From contig NZ_QEKM01000001.1 of assembly GCF_003096555.1 (NCBI RefSeq), positions 3,348,001 to 3,412,000 of the forward strand: 64,000 bases of DNA, in the 5' to 3' direction. How positions within the stretch are numbered: the stretch's first letter is position 1; every line of letters begins with the position of its first letter. Below are positions 53,369-60,870 of this stretch, piece by piece. The notes below the pieces were generated by a model. The model did no database searches, was not told the DNA's origin, and saw only the letters and a list, made by a program, of their open reading frames with translations. The position numbers and the translations under genes were made by a program. The DNA comes from Simplicispira sp. 125 (GTDB lineage Bacteria > Pseudomonadota > Gammaproteobacteria > Burkholderiales > Burkholderiaceae_C).

Positions 53369-54520
53369 ATGAGCATCGTTTCCAATGCATTGCTGAGCGA
53401 ACAAGAAGTCATTATTCGGGAGTCTGCCCGGCGTGTCGCGACTGAAGTGGTGGGTAGCACGGCCGCCGAACGTGATCGCACGGGGGCTTGGCCACACGAC
53501 GAAATCAAGGCAGTTGCCGACGTAGGCTTCATGGGCATGCTCGCCCCGCCAGCATACGGCGGTTCCGGGCTTTCATTCGTGGAGTATTGCCTGGCTATTG
53601 AAGAATTCGCAGCGGCCGATGGTGGCTTCGCCACCATGATGCACGTCCACAACTCAGCTGCGCACGTGTTACGTAGTTTTGGAACCGAACAACAGATGGC
53701 CCGCCATCTGCCGGATCTGGCCAGTGGCAAGCGCATTGGTGCCTTTTTATTGTCAGAGCCCCATGCAGGCTCGGATACCGCAGCCATCCGGACCACGGCT
53801 AAGCGGGACGGCGACGTTTATGTGATCAATGGCAGCAAACAATGGATTTCCAATGGCAGTGAAGCGGGCTTTGCGCTCGTCGTGGCAGCAACTGCGGAAC
53901 CAGGTGCCCGTCACCGCTTCAGCCTGTTCATCGCGGACCCCGAAGATCCAGGCTACCAATGCTTGCGTATCGAAAGGAAGCTGGGCCAGCACACGGCCCA
54001 CACGGCTCAGATTCAGCTGGACAACATGCGTGTTCCAGTTCAGAACATGATCGGTGAGGAAGGGCGCGGGTATGGCAAAGCACTATCGCTGTTGTCCGAT
54101 GGGCGCATCGCAATCGCCGCCCTGGCCATCGGCATTGCCCGTGCAGCGCTGGAGGCAGCCATCCGCTACGCCAAAGAGCGCGAGGCCTATGGCAAGCCAC
54201 TCACCGAACTGCAGGCCATTAGCTTTGATTTGGCGGAAATGGCCATGCAGGTTGAGGTGGCGCACCAGTACATGCTGTATGCAGCTCGTCTTACGGATGC
54301 GGGCCTGCCAACCAGTAAGGAGGCCTCCGTTGCTAAACTCTATGCCAGCGAAATGGCTGAAAAGGTTTGCTCTGCGGCGCTGCAAGTGCATGGTGGCTAC
54401 GGGTATGTCAACGACTTCCCGGTCGAGCGCTATTATCGCGATGTGCGCGTTACAAAGATCTACGAAGGCACTAGTCACATTCAAAAGTTGATCATTGCGC
54501 GCAGTATCTTGGCTGGCTGA
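53369..54520 (+). CDS. Acyl-CoA dehydrogenase
   Basis: A 383-residue flavoenzyme of the short/medium-chain acyl-CoA dehydrogenase type. FLLSEPHAGSDTAAIRTTA and VYVINGSKQWISNG mark the FAD/substrate domain, and VHGGYGYVNDFPVERYYRDVRVTKIYEGTSHIQK is the C-terminal signature with catalytic Glu in Y-E-G-T. It performs the first oxidation of the acyl-CoA and supplies substrate to the hydratase at 42198. The gene is 43 bp downstream of livF. Confidence 0.92.
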   Translation: MSIVSNALLSEQEVIIRESARRVATEVVGSTAAERDRTGAWPHDEIKAVADVGFMGMLAPPAYGGSGLSFVEYCLAIEEFAAADGGFATMMHVHNSAAHVLRSFGTEQQMARHLPDLASGKRIGAFLLSEPHAGSDTAAIRTTAKRDGDVYVINGSKQWISNGSEAGFALVVAATAEPGARHRFSLFIADPEDPGYQCLRIERKLGQHTAHTAQIQLDNMRVPVQNMIGEEGRGYGKALSLLSDGRIAIAALAIGIARAALEAAIRYAKEREAYGKPLTELQAISFDLAEMAMQVEVAHQYMLYAARLTDAGLPTSKEASVAKLYASEMAEKVCSAALQVHGGYGYVNDFPVERYYRDVRVTKIYEGTSHIQKLIIARSILAG

Positions 54521-54616
54521 TGAGCACGGCCTTTCTCCGCAGGCCTATCGGCGAAAGCAGTTCGATACACTTTGCCTCAGTTAGCGATACGAATGCCCTC
54601 AAGGAAAACAACACCA

Positions 54617-55297
54617 ATGAGTACGCCAATTGAGGCAAAGCCCAAGTCACTGACACGCAATGCTGCCAAAAGATCGGGCAAGGGCGCAAAATGGAACAAT
54701 GCGGTCAGCGGCGCGGATGAGCAGTACCAGCTCAAAAAGCAAGCTGTCATTGCGGAAGCTTCGCGCGCATTTGGCCGCCATGGGTACAAGAATGTGTCCT
54801 TGGACGAGATTGCAAAAACGCTCAACGTCACCAAGCCTGCCCTCTACTACTACTTCAAGAACAAGCAGGAACTTGTCTACGAATGCCACGAGCTCGCCAT
54901 GCATTTGGGAGATCGCGTCTTGCAAGACGCGATCGCTTCGGAAAATACTGGTTTCGGTCGGATCTCGGCCTTCATTAAGAACTACATCTCGTTGCTAACG
55001 GATGAAATGGGCGCACCGGCGATCCTCCAGGATTTCTCCGGTATGACTGTGGCGGATCAGAAAAAAATCACTTTGCGTCGGCGAAAGTTTGATCAAGAGC
55101 TGCGCAAAGTGCTCGAGGGGGGTGTTCAGGATGGTTCCATTGCCCCGTGCAACGTGAAATTGGCGGTGTTCTGGTTCATGGGCGCTGTTAGCTCGATTAC
55201 CCAATGGATGCATATCGATGGCAGCCTTGGAAGCGACGAAGTGGCCGATATTTTTATCGGTTTTCTTGCGCATGGTATTCGTCCCAGTCAAGCGTGA
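54617..55297 (+). CDS. TetR-family regulator of the catabolic cluster
   Basis: A 226-residue regulator with an unusually long basic N-terminal arm (about 40 residues) before the HTH: AVIAEASRAFGRHGYKNVSLDEIAKTLNVTKPALYYYFKNKQELVYECHELAM. This fits the PaaR/KstR2-like group with a C-terminal TetR_C-type ligand domain. AAGGAA lies 10 bp before the ATG. It probably represses the cluster through the TTTTACTGTACAGTAAAA palindrome, with a CoA-ester inducer; ligand and sites are inferred. Confidence 0.88.
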   Translation: MSTPIEAKPKSLTRNAAKRSGKGAKWNNAVSGADEQYQLKKQAVIAEASRAFGRHGYKNVSLDEIAKTLNVTKPALYYYFKNKQELVYECHELAMHLGDRVLQDAIASENTGFGRISAFIKNYISLLTDEMGAPAILQDFSGMTVADQKKITLRRRKFDQELRKVLEGGVQDGSIAPCNVKLAVFWFMGAVSSITQWMHIDGSLGSDEVADIFIGFLAHGIRPSQA

Positions 55298-55594
55298 ATC
55301 TGGCGCAACAGGCTTGGGCTTCCGGTTGTGTTCTTCGCAGTGAGGCAATTCTGGCGGACATCGTCGTGCATGGCGGAAACCGGTGCTGGAATCAGGTCTT
55401 CAGGCTTGATCAGGATGGCAAGGTGGTCGAGTTCTTCGAGGTAGCCAATGCGAGTCTTTCTGCTTCGACGATGGGATGCTGAGAAGCTGGTCGGCCCACA
55501 CGGGAATCCAAGGCGGCTTTCAAGGCGTGTGCGATGGCCCAATGAATTAGTGGGCAGTGACGCATTCAATGAATGGAGAGCACCACAATTGCGC
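55298..55594. other. Gap of ~300 bp with no supported gene
   Basis: Short frames only. One plus-strand stretch near 55355-55480 reads like protein debris (HGGNRCWNQVFRLDQDGKV) but has no start or family match. No terminator after the TetR gene was seen. Confidence 0.4.
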
Positions 55595-55822
55595 TCAGGA
55601 ATAGGCCCCGGATTGCGCGCGCAGGAGGTGGCTACGCACCAAATCCAGCCCGCCGGGTCCGCTGAGAACATCCAGTGGACGACGATGACCAAATGTCGGT
55701 GCCAATTCCAACAGCCATTGGTCAAGCCAAGCCCGCGCGTCAAAACCTACTGGTGTTCCTGATTCATCAACCATACGCTGAACAAGTGCGGAGAGGGTAG
55801 CGATATCGTCTTCGAGGGCCAT
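55595..55822 (-). CDS. MbcA/ParS/Xre-type (DUF2384) antitoxin-like small protein, second copy
   Basis: A 75-residue protein homologous along its whole length to the one at 9831-10058. It has LSALVQRMVDESGTP, FDARAWLDQWLLELAP and HRRPLDVLSGPGGLDLVRSHLLRAQSGAYS. The start at 55822 matches the first copy. No toxin or HAD partner follows it on the minus strand, so it looks like an orphan. Confidence 0.6.
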   Translation of the reverse strand: MALEDDIATLSALVQRMVDESGTPVGFDARAWLDQWLLELAPTFGHRRPLDVLSGPGGLDLVRSHLLRAQSGAYS

Positions 55823-55954
55823 GGCCCATTCTGATCTGCACGCCAGATGAATGCAATGCACACGTCCGGGCAAGGTATCTTGAATTGAAGGGAGTTCCCC
55901 GCCCTACCACCGCCTGCATGACGAACATGGAGGCGATGAACTGCAGTGGGCGAT

Positions 55955-56401
55955 TCAGCGAATTGCTCGCTTGCTTTGGGCGGACATATGAAAACTGCCT
56001 TGGTCTTCGGCTGGGGTGCAAGAGTGTGGGGGGTATTTTGAACGTGCGAGCACCGCGCGTGCTGCTGCAACTATCGCGGCTGAGATCAGGCTGATCTGCA
56101 GCCATGCCACCATGAGCAAGAAGTCGAGTTGCTGTGCTCCTCGCTCCAAGTCATCTGGTGCCACAGGCTGCGCAAGTATCACTGCAACATTGAATGATGG
56201 GAGTGTCATCTTCATCAGCAGATTGATTGCCGAGGCAGAGCCCATGGCTGCTGAGCCGTAAGTGGCAATCATCAGGGCGGTACCGATAAGCAGGCCGAGC
56301 AGGATGGGTTTGATGATGCGGGGCATGAGCATGCGAATCAAGCCGATCGCCATCAGTATCGAAGGAGCAACCATAGTGCTGCCCGCTTGAAATTGCCCCA
56401 T
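55955..56401 (-). CDS. Possible small membrane protein or fragment
   Basis: An open frame of 148 codons whose first part has two or three hydrophobic segments (SILMAIGLIRML, PILLGLLIGTALMIATYGSAAMGSASAINLLM, FLLMVAWLQISLISAAIVAAARAVL) separated by a polar stretch. The C-terminal 30 residues look random. No ribosome site or family is recognised; it could be a decayed membrane gene. Confidence 0.3.
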   Translation of the reverse strand: MGQFQAGSTMVAPSILMAIGLIRMLMPRIIKPILLGLLIGTALMIATYGSAAMGSASAINLLMKMTLPSFNVAVILAQPVAPDDLERGAQQLDFLLMVAWLQISLISAAIVAAARAVLARSKYPPHSCTPAEDQGSFHMSAQSKRAIR

Positions 56402-56478
56402 GGAATGCGGCTTGATGCCAATCTTGATGAGCGCGTTGGCCAGGGAGGAATGTCAACATGTGGGCTGCTATGGCAGTT

Positions 56479-56639
56479 TTACAGCTTATATTTTTGCTCT
56501 CGACCCAATTTGACTGAGGCATATGTTTTTACAGGATAGGAAAAGTCATGCCTCAGGAGAGGAATTTTTACAGGGTATATTTTTATGATCAGCATTGATC
56601 GTAAAAATAAACTCTGTAATGTAAAAATTAACTCTGTAA
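56479..56639. repeat. Cluster E3: TTACAG-type ~18-bp repeats with dyad symmetry
   Basis: Consensus TTACAG-N4-TATTTTTA. Forward copies start at 56479, 56529 (weaker) and 56568. Inverted copies GTAAAAATAAACTCTGTAA and GTAAAAATTAACTCTGTAA lie at 56601 and 56621, exactly 20 bp apart. The inner pair is symmetric about TGATCA-GCAT-TGATCG (56586-56601). The architecture repeats that of cluster E2 with a different sequence. Flanking DNA is AT-rich. Confidence 0.75.
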
Positions 56640-57203
56640 ATTTTGCATGGAGTTCGGTCGCTGGGGGGCTTTTCGTTTGAAGGAAAGTCCCAGTTGGCAA
56701 GGAGCCAACTACTCCTGAACGCGCCTGCACTGAAATTTGCTTCTCGGAAAAGTGATATTTCGTCGCAATTAGTCAGTTGACCGTTTCAGGCTGAAAGCGT
56801 TACTAGAGTTTTGCGATCCGCCTGCCACATACGTGCCGTTCAATCGAGCGACTCTGTGTACCCGATGTAGACCTCCAGCGGTCAGCCAACTTGCCGAAAT
56901 GCCTCATCCAAACCGGCCGTTCAGATATGCCTTTGAAGGAATACGAACAGACTTCCCACCTTCCACAAACGGTGTCGAAGCACCAAGATTCATATCTGAC
57001 CATCAATCTGCTGACGGATAAGGGGAAGTCCATGACTGAGATTACACAAGGCGATATCGTTCGAGTAAGGGTTGAACAATCAGCTGGAGAGCTGACTGGT
57101 GAAACATTCGCAACAGCAGCTTGTACTTTTCGGGTGATTTCTTCTGCGCTCACTCCCGTCATAGCGTCCTGACGCAGCGCAGCGCAGCGAAGCGCGCGAA
57201 TGC
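56640..57203. other. Gene-free 560 bp
   Basis: Only short frames are present. A small plus-strand frame at 57031-57172 (MTEITQGDIVRVRVEQSAG...) has no family and ends in a GCAGC-rich repeat patch (57170-57200). I see no tRNA or terminator. Confidence 0.4.
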
Positions 57204-58247
57204 TCATCTTGCAAACTGCGCCAGCGGATCTATCCCTGCCTGAACTCTTTGCCTGACAGCTTCCAAATCCACTGCGCCGTCAACAGGTGGCGGGTTGCTT
57301 AGAAACTCTTCATTCAACTCAAGCAGCATGTCCAGCGGAGCGTCATCAAACCAGACATCTGCGGGGTGTTTGCCATTGGCCAACATCTTGCGCAGCAGGG
57401 AGACCAGTCGATTGCTTTTGCTCCAGTGCTCTTTGCCCAAGTGTTTGAAAAGATCGCGTCGGCGGCGGTAAGGGTAGCCTTCGTCCACGCAGGCGCTGGC
57501 GCACTCCATGTGGATACCGGCGATGGCCCCGTCAAATGTTGCCCATGCGGAGGGTGCCATTGCATAAGGGGGAAAACGCACAAAGCCACCTGACCTCATG
57601 TGGCTAGGCCCCTGCATCAGCGAGGCAAGCCGCATCGCCTCGATGGCCAGCAGTCCGGATCCCACATCCTGGTACAGGCCATCATCGCCACCCAGGAGCA
57701 GCCAGTTGAACATTCCCTGCCTTGCGATCGAGACCACATCGGACGCATCTTTGAGGCGGTTGACGCGCGCCGACATGATGCACAGGTTGCCGGGGACGTA
57801 GCCGAGCTGGTTGTTCAGGCGGTCGACGGACCAATCGGTGTCGGTCATCGTGCCCTGCGTCAAATTGACCCCAGAGACGGGGCACACCGTCACCGTGATG
57901 CTCTTGAGGTATTCCTTGGTCAACGCCGAGCTGACGGCAATCTCTCGGTGGTAGGCGTTCTTGCGCAGCGTCAGGAGCTTGCGGAGATACACGTCTGCAG
58001 TTCTTGATGGCTGGCGCTTGCCGTGCTCGAACCCCCGGACCATCTCGGTGCAAGTGGTGTCAGGGTCAATGCTCAAGCCGTGGCTGGCCAAGTCCTGGCC
58101 GAGCTGGAACGCGTAGCGGTCGGAGAGGGAGTCTTCCCGATCCATTTCTGCATCCCGCTGATCCAGCGTGGCAAGGTAGTCGGGGCGATCGTTCCAGTAC
58201 CGAAGGGGGTTGTGCAAGGTTTCTTTGTCTGATGGGCTCATGAGCAT
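57204..58247 (-). CDS. HNH-like domain protein (347 aa), partner of a GIY-YIG gene
   Basis: Residues about 100-185 read VTVCPVSGVNLTQG...DWSVDRLNNQLGYVPGNLCIMSARVNRLK. This follows the HNH pattern C-P-x-S/C-G ... W-S-x-D-R-x-x-N-x-x-G-Y-x-x-G-N ... N, but with the first His position and second Cys pair not evident, so it is a degenerate or divergent HNH. The C-terminal half is helical and unknown. The start at 58247 is 34 bp after the GIY-YIG gene stop. The function is not known; a nuclease or binding partner in a small defence or mobile unit is plausible. Confidence 0.55.
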   Translation of the reverse strand: MLMSPSDKETLHNPLRYWNDRPDYLATLDQRDAEMDREDSLSDRYAFQLGQDLASHGLSIDPDTTCTEMVRGFEHGKRQPSRTADVYLRKLLTLRKNAYHREIAVSSALTKEYLKSITVTVCPVSGVNLTQGTMTDTDWSVDRLNNQLGYVPGNLCIMSARVNRLKDASDVVSIARQGMFNWLLLGGDDGLYQDVGSGLLAIEAMRLASLMQGPSHMRSGGFVRFPPYAMAPSAWATFDGAIAGIHMECASACVDEGYPYRRRRDLFKHLGKEHWSKSNRLVSLLRKMLANGKHPADVWFDDAPLDMLLELNEEFLSNPPPVDGAVDLEAVRQRVQAGIDPLAQFAR

Positions 58248-58281
58248 TTCTCTGTGAGATGAAGTGTTGGTTTGTGCTGTC

Positions 58282-58806
58282 CTATCGCTTGTTCCAGTCT
58301 GCTCGAACCAGTCTGGCGAGGGCCATTTCAATGTCCTCAAGAGAAGAAGTTGGGTAGGTCATGTGGGTCAACCCAAGCTCGTCGAACACCTCGGCAGGGA
58401 TCTCCCTGACAGGCACATAGCGCAGCGTGTATTCGCGGGAATGCCCACCTTTAAGCCCATTGGCAATATTGACGATGCAACCACCGCTCTTGATGGCGTG
58501 TGTCCAATAGTGCGTAGTAGGCCCACCATAGCCAGGGCGCACCCAGCGATGCAGCACCAGTTTTTCCTCAGACTTGCCCACGTAGCGCACTTGGGCCTGA
58601 TCGTCGGTCACGAAGTAGATGTATGGGCCACTCAAACGTGAGGACTCAAGCGCTGGCGTTTTGCGTTTGTGAGTCGGCAGCGGGGCGATGATTGGATACT
58701 CGATGCCCTTAAATTCCTGCCGGTCTCTGGTAAATGCACCAGGCAAAACACTATTGAACTTCCACGCGACATAAGTCTTGAGTTGGGCGGGCATTTGGCT
58801 AGGCAT
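58282..58806 (-). CDS. GIY-YIG-like nuclease domain protein (174 aa)
   Basis: The central segment GPYIYFVTDDQAQVRYVGKSEEKLVLHRWVRPG has the IYF...YVGKS...R layout of GIY-YIG nucleases (first Tyr motif, then YVG with Lys, then catalytic Arg about 10 residues on). The N-terminal part is a basic region; a small helical C-terminus follows. It precedes and is probably co-transcribed with the HNH-like gene. Two nuclease-type domains as neighbours suggest a defence or homing unit; this is inference. Confidence 0.6.
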   Translation of the reverse strand: MPSQMPAQLKTYVAWKFNSVLPGAFTRDRQEFKGIEYPIIAPLPTHKRKTPALESSRLSGPYIYFVTDDQAQVRYVGKSEEKLVLHRWVRPGYGGPTTHYWTHAIKSGGCIVNIANGLKGGHSREYTLRYVPVREIPAEVFDELGLTHMTYPTSSLEDIEMALARLVRADWNKR

Positions 58807-58948
58807 GGTGCGTTCCTTGAGCAGTAGATTTCAGAGTAGTGTCGAGTTCTGGCGAAACCTGCAGGCCGATTACGACCGTCAGTTGCTAGGCACAAAACAT
58901 ACTGTGAAGGTCAAATTTAGGCCACGCCGCTCGGTCAAGACGCAATAA

Positions 58949-59479
58949 TTAGGGCCAAGAAATTCCTTTTTCTTCGCAAGCTTTTTGCTCGAAATCAAAG
59001 AGATTTCGAAGCGAGTAGCAGTGGCGCTGTAGGTCGGCTGCAGTGGCTCCAACGAGGATCTTTGGCGCGACGCGATTGAGCATGGCCGTGATCGTCGATT
59101 CGGCTACATCCGCATCGGTCGCCTTTTCGAGCCAAAAGCGCAAGTTGGTGCGCAGCGTCGTTGCGCCTTGACGCCATCCCCAGCGATCAGGAGAAATGAA
59201 CGCTCGTTTGACCATCGCCAGTTCCTGGTCCTCAGGGACGAGCGATTGCCGCCGACCTCCGTGCGTGAGCGACTTTTGCCCACGAATAAACCGGTTGCGC
59301 GTGCGGGAGATCCAATACCGATCGCGGCCGAGCATCAGGGCGACCTGGTCCAGCGTGAGGCCCGCGAGCGGCAGGAGATAGGCCTGCGCCGCTCGCAGCT
59401 CTTCGATGTCCGAAGTCTCTTGCAAGATCCGGTGGGCGCGCTGTTCAGCGCCAGCAGAGTGGTTCACTGGGCGGGGCAT
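58949..59479 (-). CDS. HTH protein, IS630-transposase N-terminus-like (176 aa)
   Basis: The N-terminal part has EELRAAQAYLLPLAGLTLDQVALMLGRDRYWISRTRNRFIRG, a helix-turn-helix like those of IS630-type transposases; a second helical segment (PDRWGWRQGATTLRTNLRFWLEKATDADVAESTITAMLNRV) resembles a second HTH. No DDE catalytic domain follows. The start at 59479 avoids an implausible N-terminal extension. It is divergent from capV across 391 bp, so could be a regulator or a domesticated or truncated transposase. Confidence 0.55.
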   Translation of the reverse strand: MPRPVNHSAGAEQRAHRILQETSDIEELRAAQAYLLPLAGLTLDQVALMLGRDRYWISRTRNRFIRGQKSLTHGGRRQSLVPEDQELAMVKRAFISPDRWGWRQGATTLRTNLRFWLEKATDADVAESTITAMLNRVAPKILVGATAADLQRHCYSLRNLFDFEQKACEEKGISWP

Positions 59480-59870
59480 GTTGTCCTCAATAGGGCAGGG
59501 GCGACGGGCGCCCATGGTACGCGGCACCAAAAAAGGGCACCAGAGCCAGGGAGTGCGGGCGAGATGCCAAGTGCGGCCGATTTGGGCTAGTAGCCGCAAC
59601 ATCGATCTGCAGTCGGCCCGGGCAGCCCACGCATCGTGCCTACTTTAGGCTGATCCGAGTCATTCGCTGGTGGCGGCCCTACTGACCACTACCGCCGCAA
59701 CCGGACGTTCGATGGCGCGCGGCATTTGCGGCCGAAGTGCCGCCCAGACCCGTCGATCAGTCAGCAGCGACAGAAATCCGGACGAGTGCGACGAAAGATG
59801 CTTGAAGTGATCGCGCGCACACCCGTTGATTGGTATCCTCACCCTTCAAAACCTAGATGCGGGGGGGCGT
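59480..59870. promoter_or_regulatory. Divergent gap upstream of CBASS
   Basis: 391 bp without a supported gene, between the HTH gene and capV. It must contain the CBASS promoter; no clear -35/-10 or palindrome stands out. A G-run (GGGGGGGCG) directly precedes the capV ATG and is probably its ribosome site. Confidence 0.45.
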
Positions 59871-60869
59871 ATGGCGTGGACCGAAGAGTGGCCTTTTCAG
59901 GCGCTGGCACTGACCGGAGGAGGCTACAGAGGCCTTTTCACGGCGCGGGCACTGCAGGAGATGGAAGATCACATCGGCGAACCCATCGGCCGTCGGTTTG
60001 ACCTCTCGTATGGCACCTCGATCGGCGGCATCATCGCGCTGGCCGTGGCGTTCGAAGTCCCCATGCTGAAGGTTGTACAGGCCTTCGAACAGTCGGGGGA
60101 GAAGATCTTTCCTTCGCGCGAGAAACCTAAGGGCAAGTTCGCCAAGGCTCTGGATATCTATCAACACTGGGATCGGCCACGATACAAGTCACAGGCGCTG
60201 CGCGAGGTGATCACGAGCCTCATTCCTGAGGACGCCACGCTCAACGACGCCATACACGCCGTCGGCATTCCCGCGGTTAATGTCACCAGCGGCAAGCCAC
60301 AGGTCTTCAAGACCCGGCACAAGGCGGAATGGACGCGCGACTGGAAATACAAGGTTGTGGACGTGGCCCTGGCCACCTCGGCAGCGCCGACGTTCTTCGA
60401 ACTGGCGGAAGTCGATGGCCAGCGCTACGCCGACGGCGGCCTGTACGCCAATGCGCCGGATCTTCTGGCCCTTCACGAGGCTGAGCACTTCTTCGACGTG
60501 CCTAGCACCGCCGTCCGCATTCTCAGCGTCGGCACGACGACTAACATGTATTCGCTGTCCTTCGAGACCGGCCGGGAATTGGGCATACAGGGCTGGATGG
60601 ACGATAACCGTCTGTTCTCCGTCACGATCTCGTCGCAGCAGCAGCTTGTGGATCAGCTGATGCAACACAAACTGAAGGATCGGTACTTCCGCCTGGACGC
60701 GCCCCCGTCGAACGAGCAGGCCAAGGATCTTGGCCTAGACGTCGCCACCGAGGCCGCGCGGCGCACGCTGATGGCCCTGGGCAAGAAGGCCGCAAGCGAC
60801 ATCCTCAACACGAATCTGGCGCCGTTCCTGGCGCACAAACCCCAGATGACTCTGGTGCGGGGCGGCTGA
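59871..60869 (+). CDS. capV: CBASS effector CapV, patatin-like phospholipase
   Basis: A 332-residue patatin-like phospholipase. The oxyanion motif is GGGYRG (residues 16-21), the nucleophile elbow GTS50IGG and the catalytic Asp188-Gly-Gly (RYADGGLYANAP). Length and the N-terminal ALALTGGGYRGLFTARAL match CapV, which degrades inner-membrane phospholipids when bound by a cyclic dinucleotide such as cGAMP, killing the infected cell. The ATG at 59871 is preferred over an upstream in-frame one. The CD-NTase gene starts 1 bp after its stop. Confidence 0.92.
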   Translation: MAWTEEWPFQALALTGGGYRGLFTARALQEMEDHIGEPIGRRFDLSYGTSIGGIIALAVAFEVPMLKVVQAFEQSGEKIFPSREKPKGKFAKALDIYQHWDRPRYKSQALREVITSLIPEDATLNDAIHAVGIPAVNVTSGKPQVFKTRHKAEWTRDWKYKVVDVALATSAAPTFFELAEVDGQRYADGGLYANAPDLLALHEAEHFFDVPSTAVRILSVGTTTNMYSLSFETGRELGIQGWMDDNRLFSVTISSQQQLVDQLMQHKLKDRYFRLDAPPSNEQAKDLGLDVATEAARRTLMALGKKAASDILNTNLAPFLAHKPQMTLVRGG

Positions 60870-60870
60870 G

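Noticed and set aside
57031..57172. Small gene MTEITQGDIVRVRVEQ...
   Set aside because: No ribosome site or family; it ends in a low-complexity GCAGC patch.
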